NCBI RefSeq assembly: GCF_000330505.1
Contig: NW_004191847.1
Coordinates: 34,834 to 98,833 of the forward strand
Source: Entamoeba invadens IP1
Taxonomy: Eukaryota > Evosea > Mastigamoebida > Endamoebidae
DNA length: 64,000 nucleotides
Direction: 5' to 3'
Shown: in pieces, positions 33,313-43,597 of the stretch
Layout of the letters: the number at the start of each line of letters is the position of its first letter
Position numbering within the stretch: the stretch's first letter is position 1
Program-made: the position numbers and the translations under genes
Notes under the pieces: generated by a model
What the model saw: the letters and a program-made list of their open reading frames with translations, nothing else
Told to the model about the DNA's origin: nothing
Database searches by the model: none

Positions 33313-33801
33313 TCAATCAATTAATTTCTGAAACGCCACCCTTTCGGAATTTCTTACGTGCACAATCCCACAATACGTGAATTTCATTTGATTCATCAAA
33401 AGTAACATTTTCTTGTTGTCTTTGTGTGTATCAATTCTTATGTTTTTAAACTTATTAAGACACCACTGTATACAATACTTTCCTATATCTTTAACCGTGT
33501 TGTTTGAAGCAATTCGATGAATGACGTGATACTCCAAGTTGTTAGTCCAATTACCTTCTATTTCACCATAAGTCTGGTCCGGTCCAGGAAAACAAGCAAA
33601 AACAGCAGAAATGATATTGTTTGAAGTGCACACATATAATCCGTTCTTTTCAATGTCAATTGTAATCTGTTCAATTGTTGGATACACATCACCCCATTGT
33701 GTTGGGTTACCATGGGTTATCATATAGTTACGAGCTATTGTATATATAGAAATCAATACATTTATGTCGTCTTTTGTGGCAAAACGAATTTCTAAAGACA
33801 T
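33313..33801 (-). CDS. GNAT-family N-acetyltransferase
   Basis: A 162-residue protein of the usual GNAT length. The N-terminus EIRFATKDDINVLISIYTIA is the first strand and helix. NYMITHGNPTQWGDVYPT is a signature shared with a bacterial GNAT group of unknown substrate. YEIEGN-like GEIEGNWTNNLEYHVIHRIA spans the core strands. The acetyl-CoA-binding loop region is VKDIGKYCIQW, a shortened form of the Q/RxxGxG/A motif (VKDIGK). RIDTHKDNKKMLLLMNQMKF and CGIVHVR complete the fold. It is cytosolic, single-domain and intact. ATG at 33801 is supported by a promoter-like box 26 bp upstream. The close resemblance to bacterial proteins makes transfer from bacteria likely; the substrate is unknown. Confidence 0.85.
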   Translation of the reverse strand: MSLEIRFATKDDINVLISIYTIARNYMITHGNPTQWGDVYPTIEQITIDIEKNGLYVCTSNNIISAVFACFPGPDQTYGEIEGNWTNNLEYHVIHRIASNNTVKDIGKYCIQWCLNKFKNIRIDTHKDNKKMLLLMNQMKFTYCGIVHVRNSERVAFQKLID

Positions 33802-33826
33802 TTTAATTTTCAGTTTATTTATTTTA

Positions 33827-33835
33827 GTTTAAATA
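33827..33835 (-). promoter_or_regulatory. TATTTAAAC box of the acetyltransferase gene
   Basis: Minus-strand TATTTAAAC 26 bp before the ATG. It fits the GTATTTAAA-type core promoter element of Entamoeba. Confidence 0.45.
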
Positions 33836-34036
33836 ATTCTTGTTTTCATTTTATATTAACAATTTAATTAAACCATTATTTTTATGATAAATAAAGATAA
33901 ATATCAAAATACTAAAATTCAAAATCAATTGATTTAAAAAGCATAAAAAAAAACTGTTGTTTTTAGTACTACCGTGCAGACAGCTAATTTGACAAGAACT
34001 TGTGGAAGTTGATAAAAAACGTGTTGCTTTTTGGAT

Positions 34037-35049
34037 AATATAAACTGGTTTTCAAAAGTCGGTACTGAGGTGTCCCGATTTTTTGCATTTATTTTGTTTA
34101 TTATTTTAGGGAATCGTTTTTTTGTAATAAAAATCACTTGTTTTTTCCAAGTAAAAAAGAGAAAAACAGTCTTCGAAAAATATTTTTTTACTTGAAGAAT
34201 TTTTAAGCATTAAAAAAATCCATATAAAATTTGAAATAACGGGATTTTTGTTTCTGAAATACAGGTGAATTGTCCAAAAAGTGCATTTTAGTACAGAAGC
34301 AAATAAATTTAATGTCAATTTTTTTCATTATTAAACATTTTAATAATTAATAAAATATTCACAAAACAAGCTTAGTTAGAAAATTAGTATGCTTAATAGT
34401 GTTGTCACAATAACAATAAAAATATCAAAATGATTTGATAACTTATCTTTGTTGGGTTTTATAAAGTCGACATTCTTTTTGAGCATTTCAATGAGAACAT
34501 CTTTTTTAAATATTTTAAACAGAAAAATATTTTTTTATCATTTTATCGTCTTTTCTTGTGTTGTTCTTTGACTTGGTCTGTCAAAATTATCAAACATTTG
34601 CTGTAATTTATTTTTTTTGGTTTTGGAACTCTTTATTTCATTATTTTTTTCATTAAAAGAAAATAACCAAAGTTTGTTTTAAATTTCAATTAAATTTTAA
34701 CGAGAGTAATATTCAGTTAAAACTCGACACAAACAACACCATCCAAATTCACTTAAACATTAATTGTTGTGCTTTTAGGCCAACAGTACTGAATATATGT
34801 TGGGAAGTATCGAGTTGAGGTCAAAATAAATAACGGGATCGGGGTTTTTGGAAAAGGCTGGCTAATATTCCAACATTTTCCCGAATTTGTACGTAAATAA
34901 TTGAACAGTATTGGTATTTTTTTCAAAATAAAGTCGGTACTTTCGATTTTTTGTTTTTTATTTTTTTAGGAAAAAACAAAAATAAAAAACGGGATTTTAG
35001 GGAGTTCTAAAAATATGACAGTACCGACTTTTGAAAAACAGTTTATATT
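34037..35049. mobile_element. Candidate MITE with 31-bp inverted ends
   Basis: The 31 bases at 34037-34067 (ending AAAAGTCGGTACTG) reappear inverted at 35019-35049 with a single mismatch. A third copy of the core AAAGTCGGTACT lies inside at about 34929 in the left orientation. The 1.0 kb between has no gene. No target duplication is certain. It looks like a decayed non-autonomous DNA transposon. Confidence 0.5.
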
Positions 35050-35054
35050 TTAAT

Positions 35055-35432
35055 TAATTCATTCTACTATAAGAAAAATTTTGTAATAAGATTCGTATTT
35101 ATAATTATTTTTCTAATGAATTGTAATTTAGTTTGTTGTAAAACCACGAAACGGTTGTCAACAAAGTATTTATTATCACCAAATACAAATATTATAAAAA
35201 GTTTGGTAAATTACATCATCAATAAAAACTGTAACATTTAACGTTGTAGTTGACATATTTATGACAATTCATATACATTTTTAATTTTTCATATAGTAAA
35301 ATGAATATAAAAAATATAAATGCTTGCATAAAATTTTGAAACAACTTAGTGTTAAAATTTATTATTTTGCATTTTATAAAATTCAACTTTTGATAATACA
35401 AAAAGTACATAATGATAAGTCATATAACTAAA
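35055..35432. other. AT-rich intergenic DNA
   Basis: No gene seen. Confidence 0.45.
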
Positions 35433-35540
35433 TTAATTAATGGTATGAATACACTTCTTCTCATCTTTCTTCTCAATAGCAGCAGCCTTTGGTGTGACTT
35501 CTTTTTGTGCGGCTATTTTCTTTCCTCCCTCCTTTGGCAT
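35433..35540 (-). CDS. Short Lys/Ala-rich ORF, copy 1 of an inverted pair
   Basis: An ATG frame of 35 residues, MPKEGGKKIAAQKEVTPKAA continuing AIEKKDEKK. The Lys/Ala-rich composition resembles the N-terminus of a ribosomal protein such as eS25, but the globular part is missing. Its upstream TTTACGCATTAAATACAC is shared with the plus-strand copy at 35987, so the duplication includes the leader. It is probably a 5' gene fragment (leader, first exon, a little intron) rather than a full gene. Confidence 0.35.
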   Translation of the reverse strand: MPKEGGKKIAAQKEVTPKAAAIEKKDEKKCIHTIN

Positions 35541-35986
35541 GTGTATTTAATGCGTAAATTGTAAGATGTTGTTTTTTTTATAGAATATAATAATTATTTT
35601 GGAAGTACATAAACTTGTATTTTGTACAATAATCAGGAATTTTAGATGCCACATTATTGTTCTTTATTTGGTGTGTTATTTATAATAATGACATGGTCTG
35701 CGTGGTGATGATGATTAGTGGTGAAAATTCTTGTGATCTGCTGAATTTTTATTTCCGTGCAAAAAATCATATTTTTATATTAATAAAAGTGAAAAGTGTA
35801 ATATTGGGATGTTTTTAGTTGTAGCATATCATATGTCGTGTATTGTTAATTTTGGATTGAAATTATTTGCTGTTTTTCTCTGCTATACATTCGTTATGTT
35901 ATATAAAACACAGCTGTCATATTTCACAAATATGTTAATTCTATAAAAGATAAAAAAGAAACTTGCATTTTACTCGTTAAATACAC

Positions 35987-36076
35987 ACGCCAAAGAAAAG
36001 AGGAATAAAGGGAGCTGCACAAAAAGAAGCCGCACCAAAGGCTGATGCTACTGAGAAAAAAAAGGAGAAGAAATAA
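35987..36076 (+). pseudogene. Short Lys/Ala-rich ORF, copy 2, start codon lost
   Basis: 29 codons, TPKKRGIKGAAQKEAAPKAD continuing ATEKKKEKK then TAA. The aligned start codon is ACG instead of ATG, in the context TTTACTCGTTAAATACAC. It is the divergent partner of 35433-35540, pointing away from it with about 450 bp between. Not translatable from the same start. Confidence 0.35.
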
Positions 36077-36100
36077 GATGTATTCTTATTCATGACTTAA

Positions 36101-36697
36101 ATTGTATTTTAATGCATTATATAAAATTATATTAATATTAACGTCTATATCAATTTAAAACTTTTATTCGTATTGTAAACGACTTTAGTTTATTATCACT
36201 ACACGTTGAAAAGTTTTGTTTTTAGTCATATTTTATGATAATGGTAAAAGTTGTATAAACAACTTCATAAAACAGAATTCGTTATTTTTGTATTAATTCT
36301 ACAATAAATGAGATAAATACCAATGTACAGGTTTCCATTTTTTGTATTTCTACAAATACAAATGTTATAAAAATGCACATCAATAAATACATGCATACAT
36401 TTTTTTGTCATATTATGTAAAATTCCAACTAAACATTCATAAAACAACATTTATTATAACGAGGAATGGTGTCTGGTATTGTAATTCGACTCTGTTAAAA
36501 ACAGGAATTAAAATAAGTGATTGTACTTGTAAATTAAATCAAGTTAAAACATCCATAAACACCAATATTTTATTTTTAAATATTTTTTAATATCAAAAAC
36601 ACTCATTTAAAAATCGCTTAAGAAAAAAGGGTCGTCTAATTGTAAAATAAAAAATTGAAATATTAACTTATACCAAATTATACAGCCATATAAATTG
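36101..36697. other. Intergenic DNA left of the second MULE
   Basis: AT-rich; no gene. It ends at a CTTTTTT repeated at the other end of the element. Confidence 0.45.
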
Positions 36698-36704
36698 CTT
36701 TTTT

Positions 36705-37010
36705 ATTGGGTGGGGGATATAAAGATTGGGATAAAAATGTTTAGGATAAAATGTTCGGTTAAAAATAATTTCTTCAATGAAACATGCATTTAATTTACAT
36801 AAAAAAATCAAACATGTTTATAATTGTTATTTAAATATAACTTGTCAAAAGAAAAATATTGTCAAAATTGAACAAATCTATATATATTAATAAACATTAG
36901 TTGTAAACAAAAAGTAAATGGTGCCATTATAATTATAAACATGAAATTAAAAACACGTCAAATATATAGCGAATAATATTTATTTTATTTTTATATAAAT
37001 AATTTATTCG
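36705..37010 (+). repeat. Left TIR of the second MULE
   Basis: From AATGTTTAGGATAAAATGTT inward it matches the right TIR almost base for base. The outermost 40 bases differ, with an extra GGGG and GATTGGG here. Confidence 0.8.
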
Positions 37011-37190
37011 TTTATTTTTCAATGATATTTTTTAATATCAACAATAATAGCCAATAACACCAAAGAGACAATTATTTATTTTAATTTATATGATTGTTCA
37101 ATATTAATAAATTGATCTTAGAAGAGACAAGTTAATTATAATTGTGTTGTTTTGTAACAATAAAAGGAAATCAAATAAAGTAATTATCAA

Positions 37191-38936
37191 ATGGAAGATT
37201 ATCACCCCGAACTCCACCAAGTTAAAAGTCAGAAACCTACGAAAAATGGGATTTACAAAATGTTACCAGTTGTAGACAATTTTGTGTTTTATCCACAAAA
37301 TGATTCTTTAACGGTGTTCAAATGTCGGGAGTGTGATGTAAAAATAATTGTTACACAAATGAATGGTAACGGAGATGATATCAAATACATTGATTACAAA
37401 TTCAAAGATTCTGAGCACACCAGACACTCTCATCTTCCTTCTATTAAAAATGAAGGTCATGGTGCAATTCGTGATATTATTAGTAATGGAACCAACATTT
37501 TAATGTCTGCAACAAAACTGATGGACCAATATAATAACGACCATCCCAATGACAAGCGAAGACAGACTTCAATTAGAAGAACTTTTAATCTAATAAAAGC
37601 AGAAATGATCGAAGATAAAATGAAAGAGTTACTGGAAAGTGGAAAATACACGACAAAAGAAGATGATAATGTGTTTATTCTTATATCAAACGAAAAAGTA
37701 ACTCAACTTAAAGAACGAAAAGTGATTTATTTGTGTATGGATGGTACATTTAATTCAGCACCAAATACATATCAACAACTTTACACAATCCACGCAATTT
37801 TATCTAATGGACAGTCTTTTACTCTTGTTCACGCTTTAATGACAAAGAAACGGGAAAGTGATTATGATACACTTTTTAATTATATCAATTTGCATTTTAA
37901 AGAAAAGTGGGACAGTGAATTATTTAATGAAAAAACAAGTATTATGCTTGATTTTGAAATTGCAGTTATAAATTCAATTTTCAAATTTCACTGTAATGTG
38001 CATGGATGTTATTTCCACTTTACACAATGTATCTGGAGAGCAGTACAACGGTTATCACTGACTAAACTATATTTCCCTTCTTCAAACGTTTGGACAATTG
38101 TGAACGACTTAAAACTTCTGGCTTTCGTGAAACCATCTGAAGTCAATGAACAATTTGAAAAAATCGTCGAAAGAATTCCATCTTATAATCTTGACAAAAA
38201 TACCAGCAACTCAATCAATGATTTAATTATTTATTTCAGGGATAATTGGTTGTTCAAATGGCCGATTAATCTGTGGTCACAATTCAACCAACAATTGAGA
38301 ACAGACAACTTGAGTGAGTCGTACCATTCAGCTTTGGTTAAAAGGCTTAATTGTAAAAAGCCAACACTCAAGACACTATTGATTCATTTAATGAAAAGAG
38401 AAGAAGCAGAACTTAAAAAAATAGAACAGATGGACAGAGGGTTAAACCATTTTGTAAACAGACCAACCCGTATATTTAATTTGACTTTGAATTATTATAG
38501 CGGAAGCAGCAAATACGACAAGTTTAAAGAAAATTTATTAAATGAAATTGAAAAATATAAATGGAACAAATTATATGAAAATGCAATTGAAAACACGGGA
38601 AATGAAATTCTGAGAATTGATAACATTAAAACAGTTCAAATTAATAAAAATGAAATTGGTCAACTAAGAGACGCATCAAATTGTGACTATAAAGAAATCG
38701 AATTTGGTGAATTTGTTGATAATATTGATGATGAACACGTAGAGCAAAATGTTATTACCAAAAGAAAAGAAGATGTCGAACAGGTTTTCATGAAAAGAGT
38801 AATAAATACGCAAGAGTTAATAAACGACATAAATATCTCTACTCAAACAAAAAAGAAAAAATTGCCACCTTCTCAAAGAAGTTATGTTGGAGATGGGAAA
38901 AAAAGGAGAAAAAAACGCACACAAATCAAACAATAA
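37191..38936 (+). CDS. MULE transposase, intact (581 aa)
   Basis: Cut-and-paste DNA transposase acting in the nucleus on the flanking TIRs. An N-terminal FLYWCH-like zinc region has Cys45, Cys48, His76 and His79/81 (FKCRECDVKI, HTRHSHLP). The MULE catalytic domain has Asp184 in YLCMDGTFNSAP, Asp254 in IMLDFEIAVINS, the CxxH of HGCYFHFTQC at 283-286, and Glu376 in RTDNLSESYHSAL. The C-terminus is Lys-rich (KKKKLPPSQRS to KKRRKKRTQ), likely a nuclear signal. There is no SWIM or CCHC zinc motif, unlike the transposase in the composite MULE, so the two belong to different lineages. ATG at 37191 lies 180 bp inside the left TIR; no frame disruption. Confidence 0.9.
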   Translation: MEDYHPELHQVKSQKPTKNGIYKMLPVVDNFVFYPQNDSLTVFKCRECDVKIIVTQMNGNGDDIKYIDYKFKDSEHTRHSHLPSIKNEGHGAIRDIISNGTNILMSATKLMDQYNNDHPNDKRRQTSIRRTFNLIKAEMIEDKMKELLESGKYTTKEDDNVFILISNEKVTQLKERKVIYLCMDGTFNSAPNTYQQLYTIHAILSNGQSFTLVHALMTKKRESDYDTLFNYINLHFKEKWDSELFNEKTSIMLDFEIAVINSIFKFHCNVHGCYFHFTQCIWRAVQRLSLTKLYFPSSNVWTIVNDLKLLAFVKPSEVNEQFEKIVERIPSYNLDKNTSNSINDLIIYFRDNWLFKWPINLWSQFNQQLRTDNLSESYHSALVKRLNCKKPTLKTLLIHLMKREEAELKKIEQMDRGLNHFVNRPTRIFNLTLNYYSGSSKYDKFKENLLNEIEKYKWNKLYENAIENTGNEILRIDNIKTVQINKNEIGQLRDASNCDYKEIEFGEFVDNIDDEHVEQNVITKRKEDVEQVFMKRVINTQELINDINISTQTKKKKLPPSQRSYVGDGKKRRKKRTQIKQ

Positions 38937-39193
38937 GGACGCCGATAAAACAAAATTGTTTTGTTTCATTTTTTTTGTTAATAATTTTAAATATATATAA
39001 AAATAACAAAATCGATTATTATGTTAATAATTACATCAATAATACTTTATTAATATATTTTTTATAAAAGTGGTATTTTATTAATATTTTAGAAGTTATT
39101 TAACAGTGATATTTTTACTGTAATAACAATTATTTACAGTAGACTTGATTAATTCAAATTTAATTTGAATATATTTTGATCACCAAAAATAGT

Positions 39194-39493
39194 CGAATAA
39201 ATTATTTATATAAAAATAAAATAAATATTATTCGCTATATATTTGACGTGTTTTTAATTTCATGTTTATAATTATAATGGCACCATTTACTTTTTGTTTA
39301 CAACTAATGTTTATTAATATATATAGATTTGTTCAATTTTGACAATATTTTTCTTTTGACAAGTTATATTTAAATAACAATTATAAACATGTTTGATTTT
39401 TTATGTAAATTAAATGCATGTTTCATTGAAGAAATTATTTTTAACCGAACATTTTATCCTAAACATTTTTTCCAAAACATAATATCACCCAAT
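39194..39493 (-). repeat. Right TIR of the second MULE
   Basis: Inverted copy of 36705-37010; begins 258 bp after the transposase stop. Confidence 0.8.
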
Positions 39494-39500
39494 CTTTTTT

Positions 39501-40623
39501 ATTATTTGTGACAATTTTAGACATAATTATTAAAAACATATTAAGAACAACAAAAAATATATATTTTGTTTTTGTTTTTTATTAAATTTTTTATCAGAGT
39601 AAATATTCAGTTACTTTGATTACGTTAATTAATTTATTTTGAAATATTTGTTGAAACAATAATTTTTTATGACAAAACACATTCAAATATTTCTTTATAA
39701 TAGAGACTTGTACATTTTAGAAACATGCACAATTAGTTAAAAAATACATTTTAGTATTGTTATTCACTTAAAATATTGCAATACATGTTATCCTTTACAA
39801 ATATGTAAAACAAAATTCAAAAATGAGATTTCACAAACAGAAAAAATGCAGAGTTTATTATATTAGAAGAGTTTAAAACTAAAAGATAATGGTAATGTCA
39901 CCAAGAAAATTTTTGTGTAATTTTTTGGTGTTCAAATGGAAAAAGACAGATATATATTATTACACACGGACACCATTAATTATTACTTTAATTCTTCTAA
40001 TAAACTCGTCATTAAATTCAAGATGATCAGTTTTTTTTATAAAAAAAACGTCTCATACTTTTAAACTTGTTTAATTTCATTGGAAATGTACTCTGCTTTT
40101 TTTTAAATTTCATTTTTCTTTTATTTTTTAAAACTGTTAAATATAAAAAGATATGAAAACACTGTATTATCTTGTTTATTGTTTTATTCACAAAACTTAA
40201 AAAAGCTTTCAAAAAATAAATCTTAACATTGACGAACCGAAGTTTCATAAATTAGAAAATGGTAAAACGGTTGTATTAGTTGTTTATCTGATTGAAATTT
40301 AAAAAAAATTGTCATTTATTAATAAACAAATTTAAAATTGACAATGTTAATTGTGTTATTATATATATATATCTTAACAGTAATTAGTAATAACAATAAT
40401 TATAATTAACATGTATTTAGTAATTGAATATTTGTTTAAATATATTATTAATTTGTTTTGAGTCAAATACAACTAACTCAGATAGTTTATTATAAAATTA
40501 AAAACAACTTTAACACAATTTGAACAATCATTTTTATTTTAATTATAAACAAATTTGAAGGTAAAAAGTGGTTATACAACATTTAAAAAAATATAACAAC
40601 TTTTAATAAACTGGTTAATTAAT
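39501..40623. other. AT-rich intergenic DNA
   Basis: No supported gene; 3' flank of the LRR gene. Confidence 0.5.
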
Positions 40624-43338
40624 TTAAGGCAGAAACAAAACTTTTCCCTTTTGATAACTTCTATCATTAAGCGCAAGTAATGGGCAATTTTTAACTACAA
40701 TTTGCACACCTTTGATTTCTCCAATGAATCGTTTCAATGTTTTGCACGATTGCACGTGTATCTTAACAACATTTTCTCCAACTACAATTTCCTCCAGATT
40801 GTCACACATTTTTACTATAATTTGTTCAACACTTTCACTACAAACAATTTTCTTGCATTTCGCCCAACCCACTCGCGTCTTTTTCTTTTGTGCTTTAAAC
40901 ATGGTTTTCTCGTATTTATTTTCTTTGTAATTTCTATTAACGGTTAAACACTTTGTACCGACTATTTCCTTAAAATCAATATTTTTTAAATCAACAAATT
41001 CGGTCATATTGTTGAGTATTAATTTGTTACCACAAAACTTCGTTGTTCTTTCGATGTATATACGTTTTATATACATATCAGACAAATTAATGATGTACTC
41101 GGCTTTCAACACATTAATAACGATCTGATCATTTTGATCGTAATAAAAATCGGTTGAATTAAGATCTTTATATGGATATGTGATATAATATGCACACAAT
41201 TTAACATGCCCGTACACCTCCACAATATAATCTGTTTCATCCATCCACCTTTCTATTTCTTCATATTTCAAATACTTTTCTTCGCGGTAAACAATACTAT
41301 AACGAGTACTAACTACAGAGTCAACTTCTCCACAAATGACTTTGACGTCATTATTTACATCAATAAAAACACGTCTCGCCTTTTCAATGAAAATTTCTTT
41401 AATTTCTTTTTTGTTGCAAATTTTCACATCAATATGTTCTAAATATGGAATTTTGTTGGCGTTATTAAAAGTTACCATCGTGAGTTTCCCATTTATGAAA
41501 GTCACACCATTCATAAAATTGACTTCATATTCATTATCATTGTCATATTTTTGGTGTTTATCAAACTCTCTTAAATACTCATTTAGAGTGTTCACAAAAA
41601 CGTTTTTAAACTGTGCAAAATGTGATCTGGAAATTTTTAAAATTGCTTTTAAAGGTGTGTGGATGTTTGAATTGGTGATGCGATTAAATGATAAAATTTT
41701 CACTTTAAAAGAGTTAATTTGTTTATTTGTCAGATCCATAGAGACTTTGTCACAACTTGTAAACTCAACATTTCCATATTCACAATTTGACATCACATAA
41801 TTTGTGCAATTCTCAACATTTATATTTTCAACAATACAATTTGCAAGTAAAAGAGTTTTTATATTTGATGCGACGATACTCATAATATGATACTTTGTGT
41901 GATTTTCAATAATAATATTATTTGATGTTTTCAAATTAAAAAAGTTGATATATCCAAAATTTACAATTTTGATATGTGACGAATTATTACAATAAATCAT
42001 GTCGACAGCACTTATTGAAACTTCAAGTTTTGTGCATTTCATAATTAAAATAGTGGTCGCAAACAATTTTGAAAGTTTGTTGTTAGAAATATTGAAAAGA
42101 GTCAATTTTGTAATTTGGTGAGTCAAAAGCGCAACTTCAGTCATTACATTGTCTAATACAACTAATGGACATGTTATTGGAATATCCGTTTGAATTTCAT
42201 TATTTTGTGAAGAAGTTATTGCATTACTTTCTGAATATAGCAAGTCTTCATCCGTGTCTTCATCATGCGTTGTATTGTTATCATTTTCTTCATTCAAATT
42301 GTCGATACTTTCTTCACTCTTTTGTGTCTCGATTTCATTTTTGTATTCAATAAGTTCATTTTGTATTGTAGTCATTTGTTTATCTTTTTGTTCTACACTT
42401 TGTTGTATGTTGTTGTTATTAATTTTTCGTGTTAATTCAATCCACTTTTTATATCCAATGTATTCAAAATGATCTTCTGTTTGAACCTCTTCGTCTCTTC
42501 TAAACCCAACCAAATCCAATCCTTTTACATTTGTTATAACTACTTCCCCAACAAATCTCGAATTATCAAGAACACCACAGTGGTCAACAACATTCTCTTC
42601 ACAATCAAATACGTCGACATTAAGTTTCTTTAGCTTTAAAATAGCAACATCAAAATCCTTCTTAAGTATTTCTCTGATTGCCATTTTTTCAATAAAAATT
42701 GAAACTTTTACGTTTGCCAATTTTTTCATCCGACGCGCTTCAATTTGCGTTTCAATTAGTGATAAGAAGGTCGGGTGGGTGCAATTCCAAATTGTTATTT
42801 TTGTGACACTTTTTAATTCAAAAATCCTTTGTAAAATGTTTGGTTTACGGATCCACCCATTCATATGAACACTTTTAAGATTGGTGTAATTGTCAGTTGG
42901 CAACAAATTGGCGCATTTTGTGCCAACATAGTAATTTTCTATTTTTGGGATAGCACATGTGACTATTTGTGGGTGGAAATGTGGCAAATGAATGTTCTTG
43001 TAATAATTTTTCTTGTTGTGTGGGGTTTTTACAATTCGTATTTTCTTGACTTTGTGGACAAGTTTGTCGTTGTTGCCTAACATGTAATCGTAACACTGAA
43101 GAGTTTCAATCTTTGGAAACGCTTTTATTATAAATTTGAAGATTGAAGAATATAAAGCCTCACGAGGCTCTTTAAATAGAACAAAAGTCTCAATTTCCAA
43201 ATTAATAAGAGGGTTGATGAATAGACTCTGCAAACACTCAAAACATTTTTTGTTAACTTGTTCGAATGTTTTAAGAGAATCTACCGTGTTGACGTATAAA
43301 GTAACATTCATCAAATACACTCTTTCCAATTTACTCAT
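40624..43338 (-). CDS. Large LRR-family protein (904 aa)
   Basis: An intact protein of irregular leucine-rich strands throughout, without signal peptide or membrane span. The N-terminal part includes FPKIETLQCYDYMLGN and the start of the repeats. Residues about 300-390 hold an acidic, Gln/Glu/Asn-rich linker (EYKNEIETQKSEESIDNLNE and following). After it come repeats ending in VGWAKCKKIVCSESVEQIIV, then LEEIVVGENVVKIHVQSCKTL. I chose ATG 43338 (MSKLERVYLMN) because a stop lies 10 codons upstream with only TTG between. It is the intact partner of the pseudogene at 27.9-30.8 kb, and the LRR part of the 31-33 kb gene is related. Function is unknown; a scaffold or ligand-binding role is inferred from the fold. 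No SPRY domain. Confidence 0.8.
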   Translation of the reverse strand: MSKLERVYLMNVTLYVNTVDSLKTFEQVNKKCFECLQSLFINPLINLEIETFVLFKEPREALYSSIFKFIIKAFPKIETLQCYDYMLGNNDKLVHKVKKIRIVKTPHNKKNYYKNIHLPHFHPQIVTCAIPKIENYYVGTKCANLLPTDNYTNLKSVHMNGWIRKPNILQRIFELKSVTKITIWNCTHPTFLSLIETQIEARRMKKLANVKVSIFIEKMAIREILKKDFDVAILKLKKLNVDVFDCEENVVDHCGVLDNSRFVGEVVITNVKGLDLVGFRRDEEVQTEDHFEYIGYKKWIELTRKINNNNIQQSVEQKDKQMTTIQNELIEYKNEIETQKSEESIDNLNEENDNNTTHDEDTDEDLLYSESNAITSSQNNEIQTDIPITCPLVVLDNVMTEVALLTHQITKLTLFNISNNKLSKLFATTILIMKCTKLEVSISAVDMIYCNNSSHIKIVNFGYINFFNLKTSNNIIIENHTKYHIMSIVASNIKTLLLANCIVENINVENCTNYVMSNCEYGNVEFTSCDKVSMDLTNKQINSFKVKILSFNRITNSNIHTPLKAILKISRSHFAQFKNVFVNTLNEYLREFDKHQKYDNDNEYEVNFMNGVTFINGKLTMVTFNNANKIPYLEHIDVKICNKKEIKEIFIEKARRVFIDVNNDVKVICGEVDSVVSTRYSIVYREEKYLKYEEIERWMDETDYIVEVYGHVKLCAYYITYPYKDLNSTDFYYDQNDQIVINVLKAEYIINLSDMYIKRIYIERTTKFCGNKLILNNMTEFVDLKNIDFKEIVGTKCLTVNRNYKENKYEKTMFKAQKKKTRVGWAKCKKIVCSESVEQIIVKMCDNLEEIVVGENVVKIHVQSCKTLKRFIGEIKGVQIVVKNCPLLALNDRSYQKGKVLFLP

Positions 43339-43597
43339 ATCGTCAATGACTTTTAAGTTTTTCAAACTTTAAAAATATGAAAATTTGAATTTCAAATAAA
43401 CATAAATAAATAACAAATTAAAAATTTATTGTTTATTATTAATAAAATATATAACAACTTTTTTTTGATTGTTTTTACAAAAATTTCTCACTATGGTTCT
43501 ATTAATTAAAAATAATAAGAACAACAAAAAAACGTAAAAATATCAAAACAACGACACTTTTTTTGAGCGTTAAAAACAAAATGAATAATAAATAACA
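43339..43597. other. Spacer between LRR gene and TMK gene
   Basis: AT-rich; nothing else seen. Confidence 0.4.

Larger units (their letters stand above)
36705..39493 (+). mobile_element. Mutator-like element with intact transposase
   Basis: A 2.8 kb element with inverted repeats of about 300 bp (36705-37010; 39194-39493) around one transposase gene. Both outer ends read ATTGGGTG. CTTTTTT flanks both sides (36698-36704; 39494-39500), a candidate short target duplication, although T runs are common here. The inner 260 bp of the two repeats are almost identical, which argues for recent activity. Confidence 0.8.
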
